Shown here one piece after another: positions 1 through 8,454 of a stretch of DNA of 32,143 nt (position 1 is the stretch's first letter; every line of letters starts with the position of its first letter). A program made the position numbers and the translations under genes. The DNA is from SAR86 cluster bacterium. GTDB lineage: Bacteria > Pseudomonadota > Gammaproteobacteria > Pseudomonadales > Pseudohongiellaceae. The stretch spans positions 479,140-511,282 of the forward strand of contig NVWI01000001.1 in NCBI GenBank assembly GCA_002746215.1, in the 5' to 3' direction. The notes beneath the pieces were generated by a model. The model had not been told where the DNA came from, searched no databases, and worked only from the letters and a program-made list of their open reading frames with translations.

Positions 1-293
1 TTCTGGCTTATCGAGTGTTTTCTGATGATGAAGATAAAATGAATTTAAGCGTCAGAGATGTACAGGGCGGCTTGTTAATTGTTTCACAATTTACACTCGC
101 AGCAGATACTAATAAGGGCTTGCGTCCGAGTTTCACCTCAGCTAAACCGCCTCAAGAAGCTGAAGAGCTATACCAATATTTTTTGGACCAGGCACAAAAT
201 CAATATGATCTGATTTCCAGTGGAAAGTTTGGGGCTGATATGCAGGTTAGTTTGGTGAACGATGGGCCGGTAACTTTTTTATTAAACAGCTAG
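1..293 (+). CDS. dtd: D-aminoacyl-tRNA deacylase, 3' part (5' end outside window)
   Basis: This gene hydrolyses D-amino acids wrongly attached to tRNA, a cytoplasmic proofreading step. The reading frame is open to the left edge (in frame from base 3, reading [10 protein letters not shown]), so the start lies outside the window; the GTG at 15 is an internal valine. About 97 C-terminal residues are present of a family usually near 145. Both family motifs are visible: SQFTL, which carries the catalytic-site residues, and the C-terminal NDGPVT, matching the Gly-cisPro-type NxGPVT loop that rejects L-aminoacyl-tRNA. It converges with tatC on the other strand, with a hairpin region between them. 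Identification is firm; only the N-terminus cannot be described. Confidence 0.93.
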   Translation, partial: LAYRVFSDDEDKMNLSVRDVQGGLLIVSQFTLAADTNKGLRPSFTSAKPPQEAEELYQYFLDQAQNQYDLISSGKFGADMQVSLVNDGPVTFLLNS

Positions 294-323
294 GGAAGTT
301 ATTACGCTTGCCAATCTCGCGTT

Positions 324-372
324 AAAAAGCAGATCAAAAGATTCATTTACTACGTGTAAACTGTGCTTTTTT
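324..372. terminator. Candidate bidirectional terminator between dtd and tatC
   Basis: Arms AAAAAGCA (324-331) and TGCTTTTT (364-371) are perfect complements. A second small stem, TTTAC/GTAAA (346-350 and 356-360), lies inside the loop. The A-run on the left and T-run on the right would give a U-tract in either direction, which suits the convergent dtd and tatC genes. The stem is AT-rich and the 32-nt outer loop is long, so efficiency is uncertain. Confidence 0.35.
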
Positions 373-426
373 CCAATTGTTGCCTTGTCTTGACTGTGCT
401 CATGACGTTTTCAATAGCCTGCTCTA

Positions 427-1209
427 CTAGGGGCTTTCTTCTTCGTTCTCTTCATCTTCCTTTTCACTTTCATCTTCGTCAGATTTTTTATAGATGATTC
501 TACCCGCGATTACTCCCAGCTCGAAAAGCATCCACATTGGGATGGCGAGCATGGATTGTGAAAAAGGATCCGCGGGTGTGAGTAGCATGCCAGCCACAAA
601 ACACCCTATGACGACATAAGGTCTTTTTTGCGTTAATTTTTCAGGTGTAGTTGCTCCTGAAATTATCAATAAAACAGTAGCAATGGGTATTTCAAAAGTA
701 AGCCCGAAAGCAAAAAACATTAACAAAACAAAACTTAGATATTCATTAATGTCGGTCATGATCGCTACGCCTTCAGGAGCAACAGACGTAAAGAAACCGA
801 AAATAAAGCTCAATACTACAAAATAAGAAAAGGCGATGCCTAAATAGAAAAGTATTATGCTAGATACGAGAATAGGGAAGGCCGTCTTTATTTCATTTTT
901 ATAAAGGCCCGGCGCAATAAAAGCCCAAATTTGATGTAAAAGAAAGGGTACGGAAATGAACACTGCAGTAAAAAAAGCGAGTTTAAAAGGAGCGAAAAAT
1001 GGAGAAGTGACTTGAGTAGCAATCATCTGCGCACCTTCAGGAAGCACATTTAATAAGGGTGAAGCTACGAAGGTATAAATATCATTGGCAAACGGAAACA
1101 GACAGAGAAAAATAATTCCTACAACGAGCAAGCAGCGCAGGATACGATCACGCAATTCGACTAAATGTGAAATAAGCGGTTGTTCTTTAGGGTCGGTTTC
1201 GAGCGCCAT
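427..1209 (-). CDS. tatC: Sec-independent protein translocase TatC
   Basis: TatC is the inner-membrane receptor that binds the twin-arginine signal peptide of folded proteins bound for export. The 260-residue protein has about six hydrophobic segments and the two best conserved family sites: the N-terminal cytoplasmic HLVELR (Glu18) and the first cytoplasmic loop APGLYKNE (Glu106, equivalent to E. coli Glu103), which contact the signal peptide. The C-terminal tail of about 20 residues is almost all Asp, Glu, Ser and Lys, more acidic than I expect for the family. The ATG start follows the tatB stop by a single base, so tatA-tatB-tatC is a coupled operon. It is the last gene of the minus-strand run that begins at ubiE. 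Confidence 0.97.
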   Translation of the reverse strand: MALETDPKEQPLISHLVELRDRILRCLLVVGIIFLCLFPFANDIYTFVASPLLNVLPEGAQMIATQVTSPFFAPFKLAFFTAVFISVPFLLHQIWAFIAPGLYKNEIKTAFPILVSSIILFYLGIAFSYFVVLSFIFGFFTSVAPEGVAIMTDINEYLSFVLLMFFAFGLTFEIPIATVLLIISGATTPEKLTQKRPYVVIGCFVAGMLLTPADPFSQSMLAIPMWMLFELGVIAGRIIYKKSDEDESEKEDEENEEESP

Positions 1210-1210
1210 A

Positions 1211-1648
1211 TTAGCTTTTCGGTTCTTTTGATTCTTTCGAGTTAGGCGCTGATTTTTCAGTGGTATTGGAGCTCACTGTAGATTCAGTCTTATTTATATT
1301 TTCAGAAGAGCTGTCGGTTTTAGCCTTGCCACTATCTAAAATTTGTTGCTTGAGATCTAAAGAGCTTTTGAGGCTATTGGTTTGTTGCTTGGCTGATTCC
1401 ACGGTATCAGTAATTCGCTGTTTACCTTCTTTAAATTTGTCCATAATGGCTTCGTTTCGAAGCTGTCGGCGAATATCATCAGCACCTATTTCTTTCTCAA
1501 TATCTCGTTTGATATCATCAAAGCTACGCCTGAAACGACCTATCCATAAAGCCATTGTGCGTAACGCACCAGGTAGCTTGTCGGGCCCAAGAATTAATAA
1601 GCCAACGACACCAATTAGTAGAATTTCAAAGAAACCGACGCCAGTCAT
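1211..1648 (-). CDS. tatB: Sec-independent protein translocase TatB
   Basis: TatB partners TatC in the substrate-receptor complex of the twin-arginine translocase. The 145-residue protein has the usual plan: a very short periplasmic N-terminus with Glu8, one transmembrane helix (about residues 5-21), the hinge LGPDKLP, an amphipathic helix rich in Arg and Lys, then a polar, Ser/Thr/Lys-rich tail from about residue 95 that looks disordered. GPDKLP separates it from TatA, which has FGTKKL at this place. The ATG lies 21 bases after the tatA stop, with an AAGG-type ribosome site. Length is in the normal range. Confidence 0.95.
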   Translation of the reverse strand: MTGVGFFEILLIGVVGLLILGPDKLPGALRTMALWIGRFRRSFDDIKRDIEKEIGADDIRRQLRNEAIMDKFKEGKQRITDTVESAKQQTNSLKSSLDLKQQILDSGKAKTDSSSENINKTESTVSSNTTEKSAPNSKESKEPKS

Positions 1649-1669
1649 AGGAAAACCTTTTAAATAAGA

Positions 1670-1936
1670 TTAGGACTTATTTTCCTCTTCAACTTTTTCA
1701 ACTTTTTCAGCTTTTACATCAAAGGTATCACCTTCATCGTCTTCGCTGATTTTGGCTTGCGTAGCATCTTCAGTCTCATCTTTGTTTTTGTCGCCTTCAT
1801 CCATGGCACTTTTAAAGCCCTTGATCGCGCCGCCTAAATCTGAGCCAAGATTTTTTAGCTTCTTGGTACCAAACACAAGAAGGATAATGACCAGAAGAAT
1901 GACCAACTGCCAAATTCCAATTCCACCGAACCCCAT
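1670..1936 (-). CDS. tatA: Sec-independent protein translocase TatA
   Basis: TatA is the small, multi-copy membrane protein thought to make the passage for folded proteins once TatBC has bound a substrate. It has 88 residues: a transmembrane helix at about 6-21, the hinge FGTKKL, an amphipathic helix ([17 protein letters not shown]) and an acidic, lysine-containing tail. A clear AGGAG ribosome site precedes the ATG. It follows hisE by about 54 bases on the same strand, as in Pseudomonas. The tail holds a short VEKVEE-type repetition. Confidence 0.96.
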   Translation of the reverse strand: MGFGGIGIWQLVILLVIILLVFGTKKLKNLGSDLGGAIKGFKSAMDEGDKNKDETEDATQAKISEDDEGDTFDVKAEKVEKVEEENKS

Positions 1937-1990
1937 AATGCTCTCCTACTAAGTTAAAATGTAATGTAAATATTCACGTATTGTAGCGTT

Positions 1991-2323
1991 CTAGCTAGTC
2001 TTGCGCGATGCTTTTTCATCGAGTCCAGAGGTGCCAAATCGTCTTTCTAATTCATCGAGAACTTCCTGTGGGCCAAGATCCAGCTTTGATAGCATTACTA
2101 GCGTATGAAACCAAAGATCTGCAGTTTCATAAATGAGCTTGGACTTATCGTCACTCTGTTCAACATCTCTGGCAGCTAGAATAGTTTCTACTGCTTCTTC
2201 ACCAACTTTTTCCAGAATCTTATTTAGGCCGGAGTTTTGTAAAAGGGCCACATAAGAAGAGGAGGGATCAGATCCCTTTCGTTCTTCAATTATTTGTGCA
2301 AGTTTTATTAGGGTATCAGCCAT
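1991..2323 (-). CDS. hisE: Phosphoribosyl-ATP pyrophosphatase HisE
   Basis: HisE performs the second step of histidine synthesis, hydrolysing phosphoribosyl-ATP to phosphoribosyl-AMP and pyrophosphate. The 110-residue all-alpha protein shows the MazG-like metal-binding acids: KVGEEAVE (Glu42, Glu43) and ETADLWFH (Glu66, Asp69). It is a separate gene here, not fused to hisI as in E. coli. The ATG start is 18 bases past the hisI stop, so the two are co-transcribed. The polar C-terminus (DEKASRKTS) is not conserved. Confidence 0.96.
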   Translation of the reverse strand: MADTLIKLAQIIEERKGSDPSSSYVALLQNSGLNKILEKVGEEAVETILAARDVEQSDDKSKLIYETADLWFHTLVMLSKLDLGPQEVLDELERRFGTSGLDEKASRKTS

Positions 2324-2341
2324 GCTTTGAGCCTGATTGGA

Positions 2342-2731
2342 TTACTTTTTATAAATTTCTTCGGGTGCTTTTAAAACGGGTTCTATATCTTGCCATTCAT
2401 TATTTTCCAATTTTCGATAGAAACAGGAAAAACGGCCTGTATGACAGGCTATACCACCGATTTGTTCTACCGCATAAATCAAACTGTCAGCGTCGCAATC
2501 GAGATAAATACCACAAAGTTTTTGTATATGTCCTGATTCTTCACCTTTATGCCAAAGTTGATTTCTGGATCGTGACCAATATACCGCCCGGCCTTCATTC
2601 TGAGTCGCCGCTAAAGCTTCACGGTTAATCCAGGCCTGCATAAGAATTCGACCCGAACTCATCTCTTGAGCAGTTACGGGCAGTAAGCCTTCAGCATTCC
2701 ACTTTAGCTGATCCAGCCAGCTTTCTGCCAT
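2342..2731 (-). CDS. hisI: Phosphoribosyl-AMP cyclohydrolase HisI
   Basis: HisI catalyses the third step of histidine synthesis, opening the adenine ring of phosphoribosyl-AMP. The 129-residue protein carries the family signature: DCDAD (Asp78, Asp80, Asp82) for magnesium, and Cys79, Cys96 and Cys103 for the zinc site ([13 protein letters not shown]). [13 protein letters not shown] is the substrate-binding stretch. I chose the ATG at 2731, which gives MAESWLDQ; the frame could also start from a TTG four codons upstream (2743), but that adds only four residues. hisE follows directly, making a split hisI-hisE pair next to the tat genes as in pseudomonads. Confidence 0.95.
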   Translation of the reverse strand: MAESWLDQLKWNAEGLLPVTAQEMSSGRILMQAWINREALAATQNEGRAVYWSRSRNQLWHKGEESGHIQKLCGIYLDCDADSLIYAVEQIGGIACHTGRFSCFYRKLENNEWQDIEPVLKAPEEIYKK

Positions 2732-2819
2732 GTTCAATACCAATACTCAAACCAATAAGAGGCGAAATAAAAGCGCCTAGAATACTCTATTTGGGGTTAA
2801 TAGTGCGATATTCAAGGAA

Positions 2820-4457
2820 CTAGCGACGAAAATACAGCAATCCTATGCCGGTAAAGCTTAGTAGCCATATTTCCAGGGGCATAGAGTCCATCCATTGGCC
2901 TAAATTTGTAAACACCATAATTACGGCTAGTAGTAAGGCTGAGACTCCAAAACGGAAGCGTTTTTTCGATTGCGTACGGCGTACTTGTTGACGGGCTTTA
3001 GCTTGTTCTTGCAACAAGCGTTTCGCTTGCCTTCTAGATGAGCGAGTATCGGCTAGAAAGTCATATACCAGCTCGGGTAACTCAGGTAATTGTTCCAGCC
3101 ATTCTGGCACTTTGCCTTTTAATTTCTTTAGGTTTTCCCACGGTGATAAGCGCCGTTTTTGCCAATTTTCCAGGAAGGGTAATGCTGTTTGCCAAAGGTC
3201 TAGATCTGGATAAAGTTCTTTGCCAAGGCCTTCAATGTTCAACATGGTTTTTTGCAACAGAACCAGGGATGGCTGAAGTTCCATATTGAAACGTCCTGCG
3301 GTACGAAACAATTGTAATAGAAGCATGCCAAAGGAAATTTCACGTAGGGATTTCTCAAATATTGGTTCGCAGACACTACGCATGGTCGCTTCAAAAGCAT
3401 GAATAGGTGTGTCCGCAGGAACCCAACCACACTCTACATGCAACTCAGCAACTTTACGGTAATCTCGTTTAAAGATAGCCAATAAATTTTTTGCCAGATA
3501 CTGCTGATCATCTTCACTAAGACTGCCAAATATAGCGCAGTCCAAGGCAATATATTGCGGTTTATCAGTATGTTCTCTGGAAACAAAAATATTGCCAGGA
3601 TGCATGTCAGCATGAAAAAAACTGTGATCAAATACCTGAGTAAAGAATATTTCGACTCCGGTTTCAGCAAGTTTCTTTAAATCTATATTAGCTTTTTTAA
3701 GCTCATCAATATGGCTTATTGGTATGCCATGAATACGTTCCATGACTAATATATTTTTGCGGGTGTAGTCCCAATATACTTTTGGGACATAAAGCACGTG
3801 GTTGTTTTCAAAGTTTTTTCTTAGCTGAGTGCCATTTGCGCCTTCTGCTTGCAGGTTGAGTTCGTCATGAATGACAAAATCATAGTCTCTTATGATTTCT
3901 TTGGCACGTAAACGCTTACCATCTTTTATATAGTTTTCGATAAACGCTGCAAGAAAATTTAATAGCGCTAAGTCCTGATCAATAATTTTATCGATACCAG
4001 GTCTAACTACTTTAATAACAACCTCTTCACCGCTGAGCAACTTGGCAGTATGAACCTGGGCCACAGACGCAGAAGCAAGCGGGGTGCTGGAAAAGTCATT
4101 GAATAGATTTTCTATTTTATCGCCTAATGCTTTCTCAATTAGTGATTGCGCTTCAAGACCATCGAAGGGAGCAACCTGATCTTGCAGCTTGGCCAGTTCG
4201 TCGGCTATGTCTAATGGCAACATATCTCGACGTGTGGAAAGAAGCTGGCCAAATTTAATAAAAATTGGGCCAAGCTTTTCTAAGGCGAGACGTAAACGAG
4301 TGCCTCTATTAAGCTTTGCAGAATCAGGGTCAGATTTAAAAGGTAGTTTAAGCAGAAATTTTGCTGGTCCTTTTAAATCAAAATCATCGAGCAACTCTTG
4401 CAAATTAAAGTGTGCAGCAACTCGAAGGATTGTAATAAGGCGAAAATACTTCTTCAC
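2820..4457 (-). CDS. ubiB: Ubiquinone biosynthesis ABC1/ADCK-family protein UbiB
   Basis: UbiB is an atypical kinase-like ATPase needed for ubiquinone synthesis, thought to help extract or hand over lipid precursors at the inner membrane. The 545-residue product has the diagnostic KxGQ helix (IKFGQ, residues 68-71), an Ala/Ser-rich loop replacing the usual glycine loop (ASASVAQVH), Lys149, the catalytic loop HADMHPGN (282-289) and the metal-binding Asp306 (LDCAIFG). Two hydrophobic segments close the C-terminus and anchor it in the membrane. No ATG fits the N-terminus. I prefer the GTG at 4457 (MKKYFRLI), by similarity to Pseudomonas UbiB; a TTG two codons earlier (4463) is possible. It sits between ubiJ and hisI. 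Confidence 0.95.
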   Translation of the reverse strand: MKKYFRLITILRVAAHFNLQELLDDFDLKGPAKFLLKLPFKSDPDSAKLNRGTRLRLALEKLGPIFIKFGQLLSTRRDMLPLDIADELAKLQDQVAPFDGLEAQSLIEKALGDKIENLFNDFSSTPLASASVAQVHTAKLLSGEEVVIKVVRPGIDKIIDQDLALLNFLAAFIENYIKDGKRLRAKEIIRDYDFVIHDELNLQAEGANGTQLRKNFENNHVLYVPKVYWDYTRKNILVMERIHGIPISHIDELKKANIDLKKLAETGVEIFFTQVFDHSFFHADMHPGNIFVSREHTDKPQYIALDCAIFGSLSEDDQQYLAKNLLAIFKRDYRKVAELHVECGWVPADTPIHAFEATMRSVCEPIFEKSLREISFGMLLLQLFRTAGRFNMELQPSLVLLQKTMLNIEGLGKELYPDLDLWQTALPFLENWQKRRLSPWENLKKLKGKVPEWLEQLPELPELVYDFLADTRSSRRQAKRLLQEQAKARQQVRRTQSKKRFRFGVSALLLAVIMVFTNLGQWMDSMPLEIWLLSFTGIGLLYFRR

Positions 4458-4507
4458 AATCAATTACTTAAATTATTTGGGGCGACAACGATAGCATATT
4501 TCATAAC

Positions 4508-5119
4508 TTATATTTCTAGTTTAGTTAACTTGGCATGGCTGCGATCCAGGCGCAACCTTAAGGCATCAATACGATGATAAAAATCTTCTAGTTCGTAAGC
4601 TGTTGGGACTATTTTGACTTCTTCATGAATATATTCATCAATGTCAGTTTTCAAACTAGCAACGCTTTTATTTAGAAAATTCTTTAGTAAGTCTAAACCA
4701 TCGCTAAATGTTTGGGTCGGAATATCACCAATAAATTTACTCAATTGATACTCCCAGTCGATATCCAGTTCAAAAAGAATTGTTTGTAGCTCTTGTATGC
4801 TAGTAGCATCTCCTTTTAGGCGGATATTATTATTTCGAATGATATTGCCTTTTTCTTTGGCAAAAAGTAATTTTAAAAGCTCATTAGCAGAACCTGAAAT
4901 TTCAGCATCTGCTTCATCTGCAATAACAGTTGAAAGTAAAAACCCTTCTTCAAGAACAGTGATAAAAATTGAATATTCAGGTGCTGTGCATTTTATTGAA
5001 AAAATTTTCCCATGCAGCTTGGTCAGTTTTTTTTTGCTCATGGAATCGAGCATGAGAGTTTTATTTAAAAAAGCTTCAACCCTAGAAAGGGCGGTGCTTA
5101 TAAGTAGCTTAAGCGGCAT
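4508..5119 (-). CDS. ubiJ: Ubiquinone biosynthesis accessory factor UbiJ (SCP2 domain)
   Basis: UbiJ is a lipid-carrier-like accessory protein of the soluble ubiquinone-synthesis complex. The product is about 203 residues. Its N-terminal part resembles an SCP2 sterol-carrier fold (roughly 1-110), and the rest is helical with a C-terminal heptad-like stretch ([23 protein letters not shown]) split as [12 protein letters not shown] and [11 protein letters not shown]. Sequence conservation in this family is low; the call rests on length, the SCP2-like N-terminus and the position between ubiE and ubiB. I chose the ATG at 5119 (MPLKLLIS), which overlaps the ubiE stop by 11 bases and implies translational coupling. 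The frame is open upstream to a possible start at 5191, but that would lie deep inside ubiE. Confidence 0.88.
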   Translation of the reverse strand: MPLKLLISTALSRVEAFLNKTLMLDSMSKKKLTKLHGKIFSIKCTAPEYSIFITVLEEGFLLSTVIADEADAEISGSANELLKLLFAKEKGNIIRNNNIRLKGDATSIQELQTILFELDIDWEYQLSKFIGDIPTQTFSDGLDLLKNFLNKSVASLKTDIDEYIHEEVKIVPTAYELEDFYHRIDALRLRLDRSHAKLTKLEI

Positions 5120-5888
5120 CTTTATAGCCAATATGGACGGCGCAGATACCATCCATGACATCATGGTATTCGCATCGTTGAAAACCTGCATCTAAGAACA
5201 TTGATTTCAAGGTTTCCTGGTCAGGGTGCATACGAATTGACTCCACCAGATATTGATAACTTTCACTATCACCACTAATTATTTTACCGGCAATAGGCCA
5301 TAATTTTGAATACAAATCATAAGCTTTACTGACTAGTGGCTTGTGAGGTTTGGAAAACTCTAATACTACAACTCGGCCGCCAGGTTTGGTGACTTTAAAC
5401 ATTGACCGCAAAGCTGCATCTTTATCAGTTACATTCCTAAGGCCATAAGCAATACAAATACAATCAAAACTGTCTGCAGAAAAAGGTAGTTTTTCAGCAT
5501 CGGCCAGGCTGTAGGAAATATTAGTTAAATGACCTTTATCTATAATTCTGTCGCGACCAACACGCAGCATCGATTCATTAATATCAGCCAATACGACTTG
5601 CCCTTTGCTTCCTACGATGGGGGAAAACTGTAAGGAGAAGTCACCAGTACCACCGGCAAGATCAAGCACAGTTTGCCCTGGTCGAAGTGCCGTTAACTGC
5701 ACAGTAAATTTTTTGATAAGCCGATGGGAACCCAATGACATTATGTCATTCATAATGTCGTAGTTTCGAGCAACAGAATGAAAAACATTGGCAACATGCT
5801 CTGCTTTTTCGTCAACAGGCACTTCTTTGTAACCAAAATCTGTTGTTTTATTATTGCTGGATTCGTTCATGCTGGCATTGTAACTCAT
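5109..5888 (-). CDS. ubiE: Ubiquinone/menaquinone C-methyltransferase UbiE
   Basis: UbiE is the SAM-dependent C-methyltransferase of ubiquinone (and menaquinone) synthesis. The product has 259 residues. The N-terminal region [19 protein letters not shown], motif [11 protein letters not shown] (74-83), [19 protein letters not shown] and [15 protein letters not shown] match the family closely from end to end. The frame has three candidate starts: TTG at 5891, ATG at 5888 (chosen) and ATG at 5870. None has a strong ribosome site, and the conserved sequence begins at about residue 17, so the exact start is open. It is the first gene of the minus-strand run ubiE-ubiJ-ubiB-hisI-hisE-tatABC. Confidence 0.96.
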   Translation of the reverse strand: MSYNASMNESSNNKTTDFGYKEVPVDEKAEHVANVFHSVARNYDIMNDIMSLGSHRLIKKFTVQLTALRPGQTVLDLAGGTGDFSLQFSPIVGSKGQVVLADINESMLRVGRDRIIDKGHLTNISYSLADAEKLPFSADSFDCICIAYGLRNVTDKDAALRSMFKVTKPGGRVVVLEFSKPHKPLVSKAYDLYSKLWPIAGKIISGDSESYQYLVESIRMHPDQETLKSMFLDAGFQRCEYHDVMDGICAVHIGYKDAA

Positions 5889-6024
5889 CAAGAGGGGAAG
5901 AGCTTATTTTGCATTCAGTGAGTAATAGTAGCTGTTCAGATGGTTAGATCGTTGGTGAGGTGCATCTTAGCGAGCGACGACTTACTCCGGCAGTGGGCTT
6001 AAAATTTCAAACTGAGCCACTAAA

Positions 6025-6054
6025 TTTCAGTTGCGGTTTCAGTTACGCTTTCAG
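6025..6054. repeat. Short 12-bp tandem repeat at the end of the DUF971 gene
   Basis: TTTCAG recurs at 6025, 6037 and 6049, exactly 12 bases apart. The first two units (TTTCAGTTGCGG and TTTCAGTTACGC) differ at two positions, and the third is partial. The repeat crosses the stop codon of the DUF971 gene. It is probably slippage debris; a second use is not evident. Confidence 0.4.
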
Positions 6055-6435
6055 TGGGGTGATGGTAACAACTTGCGTGCCTTCGGGCAGAGCTTCTCTG
6101 CTGGAATTGGCAGCCTTTAGTTTTTTTAAGTATTGCTCCCACATTATTGATTGATTCAGGCATAGTTCATGCAAATATTCCCATGAGTAAATCCCTGTAT
6201 TGTGGTCGTCGGTGAAGTGTAGACGTAGAGCATAGTTTCCTACCTGGTCTATTTTTGAGATTAATACATTTTTTTTACCGAATTGTAGTACTTCCTGACC
6301 TGGGCCATGTCCTCTGACTTCAGCAGAAGGCGAGTGAACGCGAAGAAACTCAGCATTTAGTTCATAAACGCCATCACTGTAGTGAAGCTCCAATAAACCA
6401 GATTTGAGATGAAGTTTTATATCTACAGGCAGCAT
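6043..6435 (-). CDS. DUF971 / gamma-butyrobetaine-hydroxylase-like N-terminal domain protein
   Basis: This is a 130-residue stand-alone DUF971 protein (the Pfam domain also seen at the N-terminus of gamma-butyrobetaine hydroxylase). Typical residues are visible: LRVHSPSAEVRGHGPGQ, then GKKNVLISKIDQVGNYAL, then FTDDHNTGIYSWEYLHEL. In larger relatives this domain binds zinc or Fe-S-type ligands, but no cysteine cluster is present here, only scattered His and one Cys, so its ligand is unknown. It lies 23 bases downstream of hslU, as does PA5055 in Pseudomonas, which suggests shared transcription with the HslVU protease. The function is not established; the family assignment is good. Confidence 0.85.
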   Translation of the reverse strand: MLPVDIKLHLKSGLLELHYSDGVYELNAEFLRVHSPSAEVRGHGPGQEVLQFGKKNVLISKIDQVGNYALRLHFTDDHNTGIYSWEYLHELCLNQSIMWEQYLKKLKAANSSREALPEGTQVVTITPLKA

Positions 6436-6458
6436 AAGGCAATAAATAGAGCTATAAA

Positions 6459-7805
6459 TTATAAAATAAAGCGGCTGAGGTCTTCATTTTGCGCAAGTTC
6501 GCTTAACGTAAACTCAACGAAAGCAGCATCGATGACAAATGAATCTTTGCCGCTCTCAACCAGCTCAATGGCACGAAAAGAGATATCTTCCAGTAATTTT
6601 TCAAGCACTGTATGCAAGCGTCTGGCCCCAATATTTTCAGTGCGTTCATTAACGTCCCAGGCAATTTCAGAAATTTTTTGAATACCATCTTCGGTAAACG
6701 TAAGTGATAAGTTCTCTGTTGCAAGTAATGCCTGATATTGTTTACTTAATGAGGCATCTGGTTCAGTTAATATACGATTAAAATCGTTTACAGAGAGTGC
6801 ATCTAACTCTACTCGGATAGGCAGTCGCCCCTGTAATTCAGGAATCAAGTCTGAAGGTTTGGAAAGGTGGAATGCTCCAGAAGCAATAAAAAGGATGTGA
6901 TCGGTTTTAATCGGACCGTATTTGGTTGTGACGGTGCAGCCTTCGATTAAAGGTAAGAGGTCGCGCTGCACACCTTCTCTGGAAACGCCACCTGTTGTTG
7001 CCTCGTTTTTAGTGGCAACCTTGTCTATTTCGTCAATGAAAACTATTGCAGTTTGCTCTGTGCTGGTGACAGCCTGGGTTTTTAACTCTTCTTCGTTTAT
7101 CAATTTGGCAGCTTCTTCATCTTTAAGTAATTTAAGTGCAGATTTCACTGTGACACGTCGAGTTTTTTTTCTCTGGTTACCAAGGTTGGAGAACATGGAG
7201 CTGAGTTGATTGGTCATATCTTCCATGCCTGGAGGAGCCATAATTTCAACGCCTGTGATCATGTCACTCACTTTAATTTCAATTTCTTTATCATCTAACT
7301 CACCTTCGCGTAATTTTTTTCGAAAAATTTGCCGCGTGCTAGTATCAGCTTCAGTAATACTTAAAGGTTCGACATTCTGTTGTGAAGAGGGGCCAGGTAA
7401 TAATATATCGAGGACTTTATCTTCTGCGGCATTTGCAGCTGGGGTGTCGACTTTTTCAATTTGTTGTTCGCGTAGCATTTTATAAGCCACATCAACTAAA
7501 TCACGAATGATAGATTCAACATCTCGGCCAACATAACCAACTTCGGTGAATTTTGTGGCTTCCACTTTAATAAAAGGCGAGCCGGCAAGTCGTGCCAGTC
7601 TTCGCGCTATTTCAGTTTTGCCAACACCGGTAGGCCCTATCATCAAAATATTTTTTGGGGTGACTTCATTGCGTAATGCTTCAGGCAATTTCATTCTGCG
7701 CCATCGATTACGTAAGGCGACTGCCACAGCTCGTTTAGCAGCATCCTGGCCAACAATATGCTTATCAAGTTCTGCTGCAATTTCCTTAGGGCTCAAATCT
7801 GTCAT
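6459..7805 (-). CDS. hslU: ATP-dependent protease ATPase subunit HslU (ClpY)
   Basis: HslU is the AAA+ unfoldase that feeds proteins into the HslV peptidase. The 448-residue product has Walker A GPTGVGKT (57-64), the pore loop GYVG (90-93), an I-domain (roughly 110-240), Walker B FIDEIDK and the sensor region [14 protein letters not shown]. The last residues, EDLSRFIL, are the conserved C-terminal tail that inserts into HslV and activates it. The ATG is preceded by AGGAAA. It lies 25 bases after hslV in the same operon. Confidence 0.98.
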   Translation of the reverse strand: MTDLSPKEIAAELDKHIVGQDAAKRAVAVALRNRWRRMKLPEALRNEVTPKNILMIGPTGVGKTEIARRLARLAGSPFIKVEATKFTEVGYVGRDVESIIRDLVDVAYKMLREQQIEKVDTPAANAAEDKVLDILLPGPSSQQNVEPLSITEADTSTRQIFRKKLREGELDDKEIEIKVSDMITGVEIMAPPGMEDMTNQLSSMFSNLGNQRKKTRRVTVKSALKLLKDEEAAKLINEEELKTQAVTSTEQTAIVFIDEIDKVATKNEATTGGVSREGVQRDLLPLIEGCTVTTKYGPIKTDHILFIASGAFHLSKPSDLIPELQGRLPIRVELDALSVNDFNRILTEPDASLSKQYQALLATENLSLTFTEDGIQKISEIAWDVNERTENIGARRLHTVLEKLLEDISFRAIELVESGKDSFVIDAAFVEFTLSELAQNEDLSRFIL

Positions 7806-7830
7806 GCATGTTTCCTATAACTTAATTTTT

Positions 7831-8370
7831 TTAACAATCGAGCTCTTCGATTGTTAGATTATGATTCGTATAAACGCAGATATTAGCGGCTATGTTAAGA
7901 CTGTTTTCGACAACAATGCGAGCATCAAGCTCTGTATTTTCTAATAGGGCTATAGCAGCGGCTTGCGCATATGGGCCGCCAGAGCCAATTGCCATTAATG
8001 AATTCTCGGGTTCTATGACATCACCATTGCCGGTAATAATTAACGAAGCTTCTTTATCCGCAACAACAAGTAAGGCTTCGAGACGACGCAAGGCACGTTC
8101 TGTACGCCAAAGTTTGGCTAGTTCAACCGCTGCCCGGGTTAATTTTCCTGAGTATTTTTCCAATTGTTCTTCGAAGCGTTCAAACAGGGTAAAGGCATCG
8201 GCTGTGCCGCCAGCAAAGCCGGCAATGACTTGATCATTGTAAAGTCGGCGAACTTTTCGGGCATTGCCCTTCATCACCGTATTGCCCTGACTTACCTGGC
8301 CATCACCGCCAATAACGACTTTGTTGCCTCGGCGAACTGAAACGATGGTAGTGCCGCGATATTGCTCCAT
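7831..8370 (-). CDS. hslV: ATP-dependent protease proteolytic subunit HslV (ClpQ)
   Basis: HslV is the Thr-type peptidase of the two-part HslVU protease, related to proteasome beta subunits. The product is 179 residues. The catalytic residue is Thr7, at the start of TTIVSVRR, exposed after removal of a six-residue propeptide, MEQYRG; the E. coli enzyme loses only its Met. Other conserved features are [10 protein letters not shown], Lys in the [11 protein letters not shown] stretch, [10 protein letters not shown] and [11 protein letters not shown]. It is the first gene of hslV-hslU-DUF971 and has a heat-shock-like promoter candidate upstream. Confidence 0.98.
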   Translation of the reverse strand: MEQYRGTTIVSVRRGNKVVIGGDGQVSQGNTVMKGNARKVRRLYNDQVIAGFAGGTADAFTLFERFEEQLEKYSGKLTRAAVELAKLWRTERALRRLEALLVVADKEASLIITGNGDVIEPENSLMAIGSGGPYAQAAAIALLENTELDARIVVENSLNIAANICVYTNHNLTIEELDC

Positions 8371-8404
8371 GATTCTCTCACTCAGTGGGATTAAGAACTC
8401 TACT

Positions 8405-8434
8405 ATGTGGTGATGCCTATTAGTATTTCAAGGC
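8405..8434 (-). promoter_or_regulatory. Candidate sigma32 (heat-shock) promoter for hslVU
   Basis: On the minus strand the gap before hslV holds GCCTTGAA (8427-8434), close to the sigma32 -35 consensus CCCTTGAA. Fourteen bases further is CACCACAT (8405-8412), a partial match to the -10 consensus CCCCATNT. hslVU is a known sigma32 target in E. coli, which supports the call. The -10 box is imperfect, and TTGAAA could instead be a sigma70 -35. Confidence 0.42.
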
Positions 8435-8454
8435 TTCAAATGTAAATCAGATGA

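Noticed and set aside
1260-1667. Long open frame on the plus strand opposite tatB
   Set aside because: It is a shadow of tatB; the translation has no recognisable features and tatB is certain. The same applies to the other antisense frames over ubiB, hslU, hslV, priA and gltB.
5892-6042. Terminator after the DUF971 gene
   Set aside because: Only weak 5-bp stems and short TTTCAG repeats are present, with no GC-rich hairpin plus U-run, so transcription may continue into ubiE or end by Rho.
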